From contig OX463815.1 of the NCBI GenBank assembly GCA_949825045.1, positions 27,395,356-27,459,355 of the forward strand: 64,000 nucleotides of DNA, read 5' to 3'. The translations under genes were made by a program, and so were the position numbers. This DNA comes from Argyresthia goedartella (taxonomy: Eukaryota; Arthropoda; Insecta; Lepidoptera; Argyresthiidae). How positions within the stretch are numbered: position 1 is the stretch's first letter; each line of letters opens with the position of its first letter. The notes under the pieces are model-generated. The model did no database searches. It was not told the DNA's origin and saw only the letters and a list, made by a program, of their open reading frames with translations. Of this stretch, positions 10,386 through 21,200 are shown piece after piece.

Positions 10386-11885
10386 ATTGTATAGGAAGTT
10401 ACACTCGGTAGTAATTTTTAACCCCTTCCGCGTCCTACATGCAGCATTAGCACTCAGACAAGTAAGAAATCTTTTTCTGTCAGTTCGTGGACATTTGAAA
10501 TGTAACGGATAAACTTAAACGGTGTTATGTAGGAAAACATCCTTCGGCATTTCCGAATTTAAATTGAAATGTTCCTTTTTCCTTAGTAAAATGTTACGGA
10601 ATCGCGAAAAGTTGTTTTGTGAGATTCCGCATTCAATTCTAGTTTACAATGCATTATCGCCAATAAAATAATTCCTGAAATGGCACTCAAAACGTAACTA
10701 TCTCGTATTGGGTGTCGGCAATATTTTACACCTTTCCTTCTTCTACGCACATATTTGTTTAGGTGTCTACAAAGATAAATACCTGTTTACGTAATGCCAG
10801 AGTAGCTATACTTAGAGATTTATAGATGTTTAATTAAAATATTTTTCAAACATTTATCAAACGAATCTATACTATTTGCGACATTAACTATCTGAGCAGC
10901 CCCCTGCAGTTTTTTAATATATTTTTTTTTAATGGGAATCCATAATTGAACGTATTTATTTAATGAAGTATATTTTAAATGACTGACAACAAAAAAATGG
11001 TAAGACTGTAGTTCTATGAATAACAAGCAAGGGTAGGAATAAGTCTTATATTTTTTTTAGGATAATAACGGAAACCATTAGACAAAATGATGTGTACAAT
11101 ATGAAACAAAAGTTTAAAATTAAGTTTATGAATTTGGTTTTCCGCTGCTCTTGATTTTTTTGAGATCACTGTTAGAATGTATGACAACTGCTGGCGAGTT
11201 GTCGTCTTCGCCAACCAGAATCGTTGCATGTTTGATCCAGTTATATTTATAGTTCTCTTTTATGGTAACTTCCTTGACTTGACGAAAATGAATCTTCTGT
11301 TTCAATGTGAGGTGTTTAGATATAGTCTGACAGCGTTTCCGTCAACGCTTACGTCTCCTGATGTGTTCTCCTCACCTACTCAAAGTAAATCATCAAAGAG
11401 ACCCATCCAAAGTGGAACCCACCCCACCCCCCCTAACTTTTAAAGTAAGAGAGTGAAAAATCTAAAAAAAAATATGATGTTAACACTTTCAACAAAAATT
11501 GGTGTGAACAAAATAAAATTAGCAGTTTTTAAGATAAAAAAAAAACATTTATTAAAAACCGCAAATAAAACTATGTCATTCATAAAAACCACAGAGCATT
11601 GAATATTTTTGAGATATCTGTGATGAAACGCTATTAAAAACAAAGGTATTATTATGAGTTATTATGTAAAATTTTATAAAAGTTCCCCCTTAATTGGTGG
11701 AGGGGGAATCGAAGGGGGAAGGGGAGGACTTCCCGACTCTCCTGGTATAGTTTTCTAAGTGAGGCAATTTATATAAATATAAATTGTTTAGTTTTTTTTA
11801 AAATTCAGGCTATATTTAAATAAATGTTGTTTTATTTACTAACGTTATATATTATTATGTAGGAGGTGGGGGACTCCTTATCCCC
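10386..11885. other. AT-rich non-coding stretch
   Basis: Several short open frames occur, but none has a recognisable domain, splice context or base composition unlike the surrounding DNA. A purine-rich GGGGGAATCGAAGGGGGAAG tract is at 11703-11722. Confidence 0.5.
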
Positions 11886-12245
11886 CTGGTAGCTACGATA
11901 ACCTACTCTAGCTAGTCGTTTTTGTTTGCTTACGCTTCGCTACGCTCCACTCCGGTTTAGCTTCTTCAACGTTCTAACCTAACCTATAACCTAATTGAAA
12001 ATAAGCCACAATAATCTACCCTAACTAGTCATTATCGTTTATATATGCTTCGTTCCGCTCCGGTTTAGCTTTTTCAATGTTCTAACCTAACCTAAAACCC
12101 AAGTGAAAAGTAGCCACAATAACCTTCTCTAGCCAATTGTTTTTGTTTGCACACGCTTCGCTCCTCTCCGCTCCGGTTTAGCTTCTACAGCGTTCTAACC
12201 TAACCTATAACCCGATTGAAAAGTAGCCATGATAACCTACTCTAG
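11886..12245. repeat. Three-unit tandem repeat, about 115 bp per unit
   Basis: Three diverged units each contain a TACTCTAGC-like start, a GCTTCGCT/CGTTCCGCT segment, CTCCGGTTTAGCTT, and GTTCTAACCTAACCTA. Units begin near 11890, 12012 and 12121. No coding potential. Confidence 0.8.
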
Positions 12246-12744
12246 CCAGTTATTTGTGTTTGTAAAATCGAGAGAAAAAGAAAAGAGAACATTCGCGAAA
12301 CTACTAGAAAACGGAATAGCGTCATGAACGCAGCAATTTTTTTTGGTAATTTTTCGCCCACAAACGTACAATAATGACAATAATATTGACAATATATCAT
12401 AATATTGACTATGTATGGTCTTATTGACATTTCGTTACGTCAATTTTTATATTTCGTTCACAGAAATTGTCCAAGTTTTGCGTTTCGATTATAGAAGTAT
12501 TCCAATTTTCATCTTTGTTTTTTTTTTAAACTACGCATTTCTTCACTTAAAGAAAAGCACTTTGTTAGGAAAAGTGACTACCTTCTATTGATTACACACC
12601 TCATTATAATTAAATTAAGGGGGAACGATACTTAAACCAAGCCAATTATTATGCTGGTGAAGAATCATAGTGATTGGCTATGTATATCAGGTCTATGTGA
12701 ATTGAGTACTTTCCTAATTTAACCTTTTTGCTTATATTCTACAT
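12246..12744. other. AT-rich non-coding stretch, nothing recognised
   Basis: No gene or bounded repeat seen. Confidence 0.5.
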
Positions 12745-12800
12745 TTATTGCGGAACCCTAAATGTGCGAAATCCGACACGCACTTGGCCGTTTTTATTTT
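12745..12800. repeat. End fragment of the 'ggttccgtacc' dispersed repeat
   Basis: Reads GCGGAACCCTAAATGTGCGA then CGCACTTGGCCGTTTTT, matching one terminus of the repeats at 7471-7890 and 38855-39250. Confidence 0.65.
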
Positions 12801-13640
12801 GTTTTTTTCTAAAGCTAGATTAAAATTTGGGTAGAATAGAATTTTCCTCAGCAAACAAAACGACCTGCTCGTTTTAACCTTTGCCAAAATCTCGGACATA
12901 AAGGGAAGTATGCTAATTGTACGTAAGTCAGATGCAATTTGAGGATTGTAAATTTTTGGAATAGTTCGTACGACAGAGTTTTTCCAAGCGGTTGGAAAAG
13001 TGCTAGTGGTAATGGTTATGTTGAGTGTTTCAGTGACAATTTGAAGAATCGGTAGCGTCAGAATTATCATGCTCATAGTAATGTGATCAGAACCACAGGA
13101 GTCAGATCCCATTCCACAGATGATCTTTCCGATGTCATAAAGGCAGATTTTTGCGATGAAAATGTATAAAATTAAGATCCAATATTGTTACCAAAAATCA
13201 TGCAAATAAACTTATTTGATTTGATTTGATTTGATTTGACATCCTAACAGAGTTGACTCCAGGAACATTTATAAATTGTGCATTACTTTCGTCGGATTTA
13301 GCAAAATTATCAGGGATATCTCTATGGATTTCTTAAAATTAGGTATTCAAGTATCTCTAAGGTTTTTCCATTATAGTTTAGGTTTATTTGTGTTCCTGTT
13401 TATGTGATCTTCAAAATAAGCTTTTTTCCCCGCGTATGAACTAGCACTAGCTGAACTTGTTAAAGATTTATACTCTTGGCGGTGAGTGGGTAATTTTGAT
13501 TTTTTATAGGTCTCGTGAGCGGTATCCCGGCGGTGCGTTATGTAGCGTTCATTGCTTGTCAGCCAAGGCATACATTTTACCCTTACAGTAGTCATTTTGA
13601 CGGGAGCATGTTTATTAAATAGCTCCAGGACAGATAGTTC
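12801..13640 (-). mobile_element. LINE fragment (linker and RT start), interrupted at 13131-13240
   Basis: Two minus-strand pieces belong to one LINE. The piece 13371-13595 encodes the linker phrases PWLTSNERYITHRRD and KAYFEDHINRNTNKPKL. The piece 12801-13112 encodes the RT entry region, with GSDHITMSMIILTLP, FPTAWKNSVVRTIPK and LRTISILPFMSEILAKV. The frames are broken. Between them sits the 3' end of another element (13131-13240). Confidence 0.75.
13131..13240 (+). mobile_element. LINE 3' tail ending in (GATTT)n
   Basis: A short segment ends in AAACTTATTTGATTTGATTT and further TTGAT pentamers up to 13239. This is typical of a LINE 3' terminus, here inside the older minus-strand LINE. Confidence 0.6.
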
Positions 13641-13804
13641 AAAGGCTCTAATTCGTGTCGGTTAATTTACACGCCCCAAAAGTACTCTCGTTATCTTCCA
13701 AAAGTTAATACTTTCCCCAGTGTTTTACACTCTAACCACCTAAAAATATTAGTAAGTCATCAAAGTAGTCTTAACTTCTTCCTTAATTAATGAAATCGTC
13801 GAAA

Positions 13805-14135
13805 ATTTTAATAACGTCCCCATTAATGTCCCCACTGAGGGGCACGGGCCTTGCCACGGATACGAGTAAATTTGAGCCATACTCCACGATGGAAGGGTGT
13901 TGGAATAGTGGCCATCCGACTGTCAGAAGTTTTCAAGCTGCCCTTTTAGGGCCTCTGAGCAGCTTTACGACTACTACCACCGAGTAGCGATAGAAGCTTA
14001 AAGTGTCATCCGAAACACGGAAGCGCCCGAAACAAATGCCACATGGAAACGGACACCAATCCAGTACCCGTCTCAGCCAGATGTTGCTATCCGCACGATC
14101 GGTCCGATGTGCGAATACCGCTAGGCCACGGACGC
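13805..14135 (+). repeat. Dispersed repeat, copy 2 (copy 1 at 4005-4270)
   Basis: Longer than copy 1. Includes GAGGGGCACGGGCCTTGCC, CATCCGAAACACGGAAGCGC and CGAATACCGCTAGGCCACGG. No intact frame. Confidence 0.65.
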
Positions 14136-14149
14136 TAAGATTTTTTTAT

Positions 14150-14460
14150 TTTTAAATACCCTATAACCCCTGTCCCACTGCCGGGCAAAGGCCTCCCCGG
14201 TTCGAGCCCACGCATCTCTGGTAGCCGCAAGATCAACCCACTCTGGTTGGAACTTGTCCAGATCGTCCCGCCATCTTGTGGGCTTGGGTGCTTACAGATG
14301 GACACCCATTAAGTGTCTTTCTTTGCCCAACTGTCTGGGTGCATTTGACGCACATGTCTGGCCCAATTCCATTTTAGTTTGGCGGTCTGCATGACCACAT
14401 CGACTATGCCAGTTGTAGAGCGCAGTACGGTGTTTCTAACGCGATCAGTTCGTTTCAAAC
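14150..14460 (-). mobile_element. RTE-like LINE 3' fragment
   Basis: The minus strand reads TTGIVDVVMQTAKLKWNWAR, then HVRQM, and ends with CCACTGCCGGGCAAAGGCC on the plus strand. This is the C-terminal part and 3' end of an RTE-type element. A fragment only. Confidence 0.7.
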
Positions 14461-14624
14461 TTTTTTATTTAACAATAATTAATTTATCGTTATATGAAAC
14501 CGTCGCAGTCTCATCACTATCAAACCAAAGGCTTTTAAAGTAAGTAGTTGACTAATTAGTTATACTTTGATGCATTCCTATTTTTTTACAAAACTTCTCA
14601 AACGTCTTCCATGATTGATACTTT

Positions 14625-14890
14625 TGACGACCGGTTTAGGCTAGCGGGTAGTGCCTGCCCAAGAAACTGACGGTCCTGGGTTTGAATCCCTGTAAGAGCA
14701 AATATTTGTGTGATGAGCACGAATATTTGTTTCTTTGTCTTGGATGTTTTCTATGTATTTACATAAGTATTGATCTCTATTAAATATATCGTCGTCTAGT
14801 ACCAATAACACAAGCCTTGTTGTTGTACTATGGACCTAGTACGAGTTGTGTAAGATTGTCTAATATTTATTTATTATTTATTTTTAAGAG
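14625..14890 (+). mobile_element. tRNA-derived SINE
   Basis: The head has a Pol III A-box-like region (GGTTTAGGCTAGCGGGTAG) and a B box in GTCCTGGGTTTGAATCCC. The body contains GTGTGATGAGCACGAATATT and ATATATCGTCGTCTAGTACC, and it ends in an ATTTATTTATT tail. I recognise this arrangement as a widespread moth SINE. The head is too diverged and too long-tailed to be a working tRNA. Confidence 0.8.
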
Positions 14891-14956
14891 TTTATCAATT
14901 GATGGATTTCTGAAGCCTTATAAAAAGTATAAAGTAAAATAATTTTTCCATTTGTT

Positions 14957-14962
14957 TTTATT
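14957..14962 (-). terminator. Polyadenylation signal of cuticle gene 2
   Basis: AATAAA on the minus strand, 64 nt beyond the stop codon of gene 2. Confidence 0.6.
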
Positions 14963-15025
14963 CACTTCGTTGCAATAAATACTAGTCATCTATTTACAGG
15001 GTTCCTATCAGGACGAGGCAGCGGT

Positions 15026-15923
15026 CTAGTGGTGGTATTGCTGGGGCGCGGCGTGCGCGTGCGCGGGCGCCGAGTGGCTCACGACCGCGTTGAAGCCGCT
15101 GTGGTCGTCAGCGGAGTACTGCACAGTGCGCACTGAGCCGTCAGCCTCCAGCAGCGAGTACTCGCCGTGCACCGCGTCGCCGTCGCGCGTCTCGTGCTGC
15201 GACTTGTTGTCGCCGGTGTGCGAGTCTGCCACGCTGTACGAGTACTCGTACTTGGGGTGCGCCTGCAAGAAACAACACACTCCAGTCAGCCACACAACTC
15301 CAACTGCCTACCATACTACAGAGTGACACGAGGCGGTGGAGAGACTTACGTATTCCTCCTCGTGGTGGGCGGAGACAAGCTTGGCGACGGGGGCGGCGTA
15401 GTGGACGGGGGCGGTGGCGTAGTGAGTAGGGGCGGCGTGGTAGGCTACTTGGGCGGGGGCGGCGTGGTACACGGGGGCGGCGACGGCAAGCTTAGCGATG
15501 GGGGCAGCATGGGCCTGGTCATGACGCACGATGCTCTGGGAGGACACAGCAGCGGCAGAGGAGTAGTGGGCGGGGGCAGGGGCGGCGTAGTGAGCAGGGG
15601 CGGCGTGGTAGGCTACGGGGGCAGGCGCGGCGTGGTACACGGGGGCGGAGATGGCGAGCTTGGCGACGGGGGCGGCGTGGGCCTGGTCATGACGCACGAT
15701 GCTCTGTGAAGAGACGGCGGCGGCGGAGGAGTAGTGGTGCGGCTCAGGCAGCAGGCCTGCAGCCGATACCGCCAGCACGGCGCTCAAGGCAAGGATCTGC
15801 AATACAAACACCATGCAATTAGCACTATACTCGAAAACCACACCAAACTGTAAGACGACTTCGCAATTTTTAAGATCTTAAGATTTTTTAAGCTTATTAA
15901 AAAATTCTTACTTTGCTGAACAT
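15026..15923 (-). CDS. RR-2 cuticular protein, gene 2 (three exons)
   Basis: Structural cuticle protein, paralogous to gene 1. Coding exons are 15912-15923 (MFSK, donor GTAAGA), 15350-15796 and 15026-15262. The product is 231 residues. It has a signal peptide ([14 protein letters not shown] after MFSK), then Ala/Pro/Tyr/His low-complexity sequence with two [15 protein letters not shown] blocks separated by YHAAP motifs. The C-terminal RR-2 domain has [20 protein letters not shown] and SGFNAVV. It differs from gene 1 mainly in repeat number and in the tail ([13 protein letters not shown]). Intron 2 (15263-15349) differs from that of gene 1 at only 2 of 87 positions, while intron 1 is unrelated. 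Expression probably depends on the TATA promoter just upstream, shared in design with genes 1 and 3. Confidence 0.93.
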
Positions 15924-15946
15924 GTTGATTGTTTATCTGTGAAACA

Positions 15947-15982
15947 ACTGATGTGTAACATATGGAATATGCTGCTTTTATA
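15947..15982 (-). promoter_or_regulatory. Core promoter of cuticle gene 2
   Basis: TATAAAAG at 15982-15975 and TCAGT initiator at 15951-15947 on the minus strand. T-to-A spacing is 33 bases and the 5' UTR is about 26 nt. A CAAGGTCGA-type element lies just upstream at about 16003-16011. Confidence 0.8.
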
Positions 15983-16019
15983 CTGCTCGCATTTTGGGCG
16001 GCGCAAGGTCGACGGGTCA

Positions 16020-16974
16020 CATACAGGTTAAATCCAATTAGTCAAATAAAGCTGCGCGACATTTAGAAAGTAAGTTGTAGGCTCTGTAAATTCTTAGTAA
16101 AAGGAGATAGTGGGGCGCAGTAAGCGAGTACAGGGCAAGGTATAAGTAAAAGTAAACATAAACTTAAACGTAAACATTGATTATATAATCAATATTTACT
16201 CATAACATGTCCTACTTTCCTTGTCTCTGTGTATACTCATCTTAGTTTTTTTTTACTCGACTCACGGTCGAACTTCAACAACGTTCTATTTTCAGGATGT
16301 TGATGGGGCTGCCGCGATTCTGCAGCGTGTCTGATATACCTCGCGCCACGTATTAAGAGCGCTGGGCGACGTTGGCGGGAATTACTGCGCATATGTACAG
16401 TTATTGAAAAGTAACTACTGCGCATTCAAGGCCACCGCTCATAACGTTTGGCGCGACGTTGGTATATGTTTGCCGAAGTCCCGATTAAAAGCTTAGCCGC
16501 ATTTAGTTGCGTGGCATTCTTGATGCGCAGGAGTCGTGGCAGCTCCAACAGCATCCAGAGGCTGCAAGTGACAGGGTTGGTAGCCCGTTTTTGGGATCTT
16601 ACTAACATAGTCTTAGAACTTTACTTTAATTATGGATTTTTATCCAGTTGATAATATGAAAATAAGGACAACATATGAAAAGATTACGTAAATCGCAACC
16701 AAAATTGGTTAAGGACATATTGGTTTTTAATGGGTGTTTCACCGTAATTGTATCGGGAACAAAGCAACGGCTGTCTTTTCATATCACGCACGAAAGTGCC
16801 TATTATACTCGTTGGAAAAAAACATCATTTTTTTCATCTAATTATTTTACAGATGATGCTGTTGTAATTGTATATCCATTTTGAACTCTACATACGTAAA
16901 CAGTTTCAAAACGTACATGTGTATTCTAAATAAGTTTTACCGAAAGTTTCATCCTACCTCATAACTATTCAGCA
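16020..16974. other. Non-coding stretch with a moderately GC-rich unclassified block
   Basis: From about 16260 to 16610 there is a block that includes TTGCGTGGCATTCTTGATGC and GGGTTGGTAGCCCGTTTTTG. It looks like a dispersed repeat, but I cannot define its ends or class. Short open frames on both strands run through it without domain content. Confidence 0.4.
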
Positions 16975-17530
16975 GCGGATGTTGAAGCTATCTTTATATT
17001 ACAGAAAAGAGTTATTAGAGCATATAAAATGCTCTAATAATTTAAAATATTCAAAATTTGCCTAAGAAATAATCACAGACCAGTGGCACCACCGGTTTAG
17101 ACTCGCGAAAGTTAACAATTCTTTCGAGGGTCAGTGCATTCTCTTCTACAAAAAGATACCTCTAAAGATTTTGAAATTGCATTTTGAGCAATAAAAAAAT
17201 CATGTAAAAACAACTTTAACTAAAAAAGGATATTGCAATGTTCAAGTTAACAATAATGTGAATGGGGTTAATCGTTGCACAAAATGATGTGATGTCCTTC
17301 CGTAAATTCAACACAGAACTCGCTGTTAACAATTTTGTGATTATTTACTCCTCCATATTATTTATGATAATTATTATTGTAATAGTCAAACACAGCCAAT
17401 TTTTATAAGAGATCTAAAAATCAACCTGTGGTATTTAATTCGCCCTACTTCTCCCACAGTGGTCCAATTTAGAGAAGGGGCAAAAAATGACGATCACTAA
17501 GTACAATATGTAAATATCTACCTTATTTTA
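16975..17530 (+). mobile_element. Decayed 3' part of the CR1-like LINE family
   Basis: Aligns by eye with 49130-49760, with large deletions. It retains TTTAGACTCGCGAAAGTTAAC, AAGGATATTGCAATGTTCAA and the 3' hairpin arm TTCTCCCACAGTGGTCCAA followed by TTAGAGAAGG. The frame is destroyed. Confidence 0.8.
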
Positions 17531-18202
17531 ATTTTGATTTTCATCGACTAATTTATATTTTATACTTTCTTATCATCGCAGATTTTTTAATTCATTATGA
17601 ATTACATCTCTAACAATGTCAGAAAATTATATGTGATAATGTGGGGCGCATGAGCGGTCACTGAATATCTCGGTCATGCGCATACTCCAATGTCACACTC
17701 AAATAGACCAAATAATTGACTCTCTTCTGTAATCAATCAAACTATACTTGTTTAAAATGATAAGGCGTTTTATTGTTAACTTGTTTGGGTAGGACCAAAC
17801 AAGCCAAAAACTTACGTATTGTCCAGTCTGGTGTGCAGACGTTGTATATTAGGCCAGTACATACTCGTATAGCCTGAAATACTAGAAGACATTTTGTCTA
17901 AAACGCAGAACTGTATTTAATGTTGATGAGATAACTATACGTTATGACATATACTCATAAAGTTTGGTTGCTTTTGTTTATACAATTATCACGAATCCTC
18001 TAAAAATCTATACATAAATTGGTTAGGTATAAAATTAAATTAAATTTCAAATCAAACTTGCATATATTTTCGAAAGAAGTATCACAAAATCTCAATAAAC
18101 TTTCCTTTGCAGCAACAAGAGGTAACAAGAGTAAAAAAATAAAAATTCAACAGCCATTATTGTACAAAATCAAAACGATAGAAAATATATCATTATCACT
18201 TT
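17531..18202. other. AT-rich region 3' of cuticle gene 3
   Basis: No second gene is visible. A clear AATAAA on the minus strand close to the stop was not found. Confidence 0.5.
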
Positions 18203-21200
18203 TCAATAATGATGTTTGACAGGTACGTAGTGGTGGGTGCTGTGCTTCACATCAGCGTGGAATCTGAAAAAGATATCATGCAAAAAATTATTAAAAGATT
18301 CCATTAAGTACATTATTTACCAAAATAATCAAATTCATCATTTATTTTGCTATTTTGAAATTTTTGTCAGATAATATTCTCTGGCAACATTATGAAAAAA
18401 AAGTAACATATGAATGTAACAGTTCAACGAATGATTTCCCCGCGACAAAAAAAAAACAAATATTTAGTTTGTGTATTACATAGTCTTTACATATACAAAC
18501 AATAAACTATATATGGATATGGCATATCGCGGCTAAAATTATCAGTTAGTGACTAAACCGCGAAGACTATTCCCAGTAAACAGTATTAGAATCTTACTAC
18601 ATTGACACATATTACGCAAAACTATTTTACTGGTAATGGCACTTTTGTTTCAGGCAGTCATACGTATCTTGTCACCAGCTTTCTATTTTCTGGATTTTCT
18701 CAGCAACTAAGTTAACAATGGAATGAAATCCATTTTATATTAGGTTTATGCTAATGTGCTATATACTTGTACGTTCTTTTTTTGCCAGTAAAATGCCACA
18801 AAGTATTGGTGTTGGCATAGACAAAATATGCCTAGTTTTAGGCAGTTATTCAATACTACATTTTCGTGATAGCGGGCTAGCCCATCGCCATTGTAATTAA
18901 AGTTTCCTTACGATCCTCTATCACCGTTACTAAATCCGTTTAATGAACTTAAGATCAATTAATTATCTCATTGGTACCTGGTCAGCAAAGGCATTCGAAC
19001 CTATACCTCCTGCGTGAGAAGTAAGAGTGAAACCCACTAGACCACGGAGCTCCTTTATGAAGATGTGTGTTTACTTACCCAGTATGCTTGTCGCCATGGT
19101 ACTCCACATGCCTCACGGAGCCATCAGGCTGGTGCAGGGAGTAGTACCCCTTCACGACGTCGCCATCGCGGCTCTCGTGCTGTGACTTGTGGTCACCGGT
19201 GTGCGGGTCGCTGACCTTGTACCCGAATTCGTACTTGGGGTACGCCTGAATGAACGAAACAGAGAGTGAACCGTTTAATTGTTTTTACTAGGTTTTTTTT
19301 TTATGATACTACATAATTTCTGAGAAAGAAGAAAGAATCCATGAAAGGAGCTTGATAAAACAGATTCAAGCAGTATGTTTAAATTGAGCCGTTTCAACGG
19401 TGACCCCCAATACGTTCGTACAAAGAGCAAGGTACCTCGTGACGTATGCACTGAAGATGGGGAAAGCAGAAAGCGAGCTTGTATGAAGAGGCTTATGAAT
19501 GTTGAAGAAGATTTTTTTTTTTTTTTTTTTTTCTATTTTGTGTTGACTGCTTCATCGCCATCTGAAGGATAGGGCCTTCAATAATCGATGCGGTTCTCTG
19601 GCTTGCACCGATCCCTGGTGTGCGGCTGGGCGAGGCCCATCGGCCTCCGTCCCCTTTTGTTGAGTGTTATTTGGGCTGTTCAATCAGCCCAGCTCTAGGA
19701 TGTTTTTTCGTTTCAGCCGGCAGAATTTGGCAGCACCAGCAGTCACCAGCTGTGCCGCTAGTTCGTTTGGGTGGTTTCTGAGTCTCTGCTGATATCGCTT
19801 GTTCAGTTCCTCGATTTCCTCTGCTACTGAGGGAAATTTCAGATCATGGTAGATTTCTTTGTTGCTGATGTACCATGGTATTTTTAGGATCCTCCTTAGC
19901 ATTTTCGTCTGAAATCTCTCCAGAATATTGATGTTTGTTTTGGATGCCGTACCCCACAGTTGGATCCCGTAGGTCCATATTGGCTTGAGTATTGTCTTGT
20001 ACAGTGTCATCTTGCATTCTCTTGACAGTTGCGACTTGTATCCTAGTAGCCAGTACATGCTGCGAACTTTACAGTCCAGTTGTTTTCGCTTATTCCAGAT
20101 GTGAGTTCTCCATGTCAGCCTTCTGTCCAGATGTATGCCCAGGTATCTGGCTTCTACTGCTTGTGGCAGTGGCTTTCCGTTCAAAAAGACGGGTGGGCAT
20201 GTCTCTTTCCTGAGGGTAAATGTGACATGTACCGATTTGGTCTCATTCGTTTTGATTCTCCACAGTTTACACCAGTGTTCCATTGCGTTCAGTGCTTTCT
20301 GGAGATTCATAGATGCTTCTTCAGGATTTCTGTGGCTTGCCATGAATGCAGTGTCATCAGCGAATGTGCCCATGACGGTGTTTTCGGTCGGTGGCAGGTC
20401 TGATGTGTATATGATGTAGAGAACTGGGCCCAGTACGCTGCCTTGAGGTATCCCTGATTTGATTTCGTGGAGTTCGGAGACTTCATCTTTGTGTTTAACT
20501 TGGAAGCATCGGTTGCTTAGGTACGAGTCCAGGACTAAGTAGATATTGTATGGTATGATGCTTTTCAGTTTGTATTTGAGTCCCATGTGCCATACCTTAT
20601 CAAAGGCTTGAGTGATATCGAGGAAGGCCGCCGAGCAATAAAGTTTCTTGTCCATTGATAATACAATTTCGTTTACAAGCCTGTGCACCTGTTCTATGGT
20701 TGAGTGTTTCTCACGGAATCCGAATTGATGGTGTGGTATGATGTCCATTAGGTGCGGTCTTAATCTTGCTAGTAGGATTTTTTCAAATACTTTTGAAGTT
20801 ATTGGCAGGAGGCTTATGGGCCTGTATGACGACGCTTCATTGACTGGTTTTCCTTGTTTGGCTATCATTATGATTTGCGCAATCTTCCATTGTCCTGGGT
20901 ATTTCCCTGTTCTGAGGATAGCGTTTATTATTGTTGTCAGCATTACGATACCTTTATTTGGCAAGTTTTTGAGTATTTTGGGGGTAATCATGTCATACCC
21001 AGGAGACTTTTTTGTTTGTAATGACACTATGACTCTTCGGACTTCTGCTGGTGATGCCGGTTTGACTGGTAGAGACATTTGGAATGGTGCGTCTAGCATT
21101 GTTCTTATATGTTCTGTGTGTGATTTGGCTTCTTCATCCACTGGTTGATATGGTGTGAATACTTTCGACAGGTGTTCTCCAAAGTGCACAGCTTTCTCCA

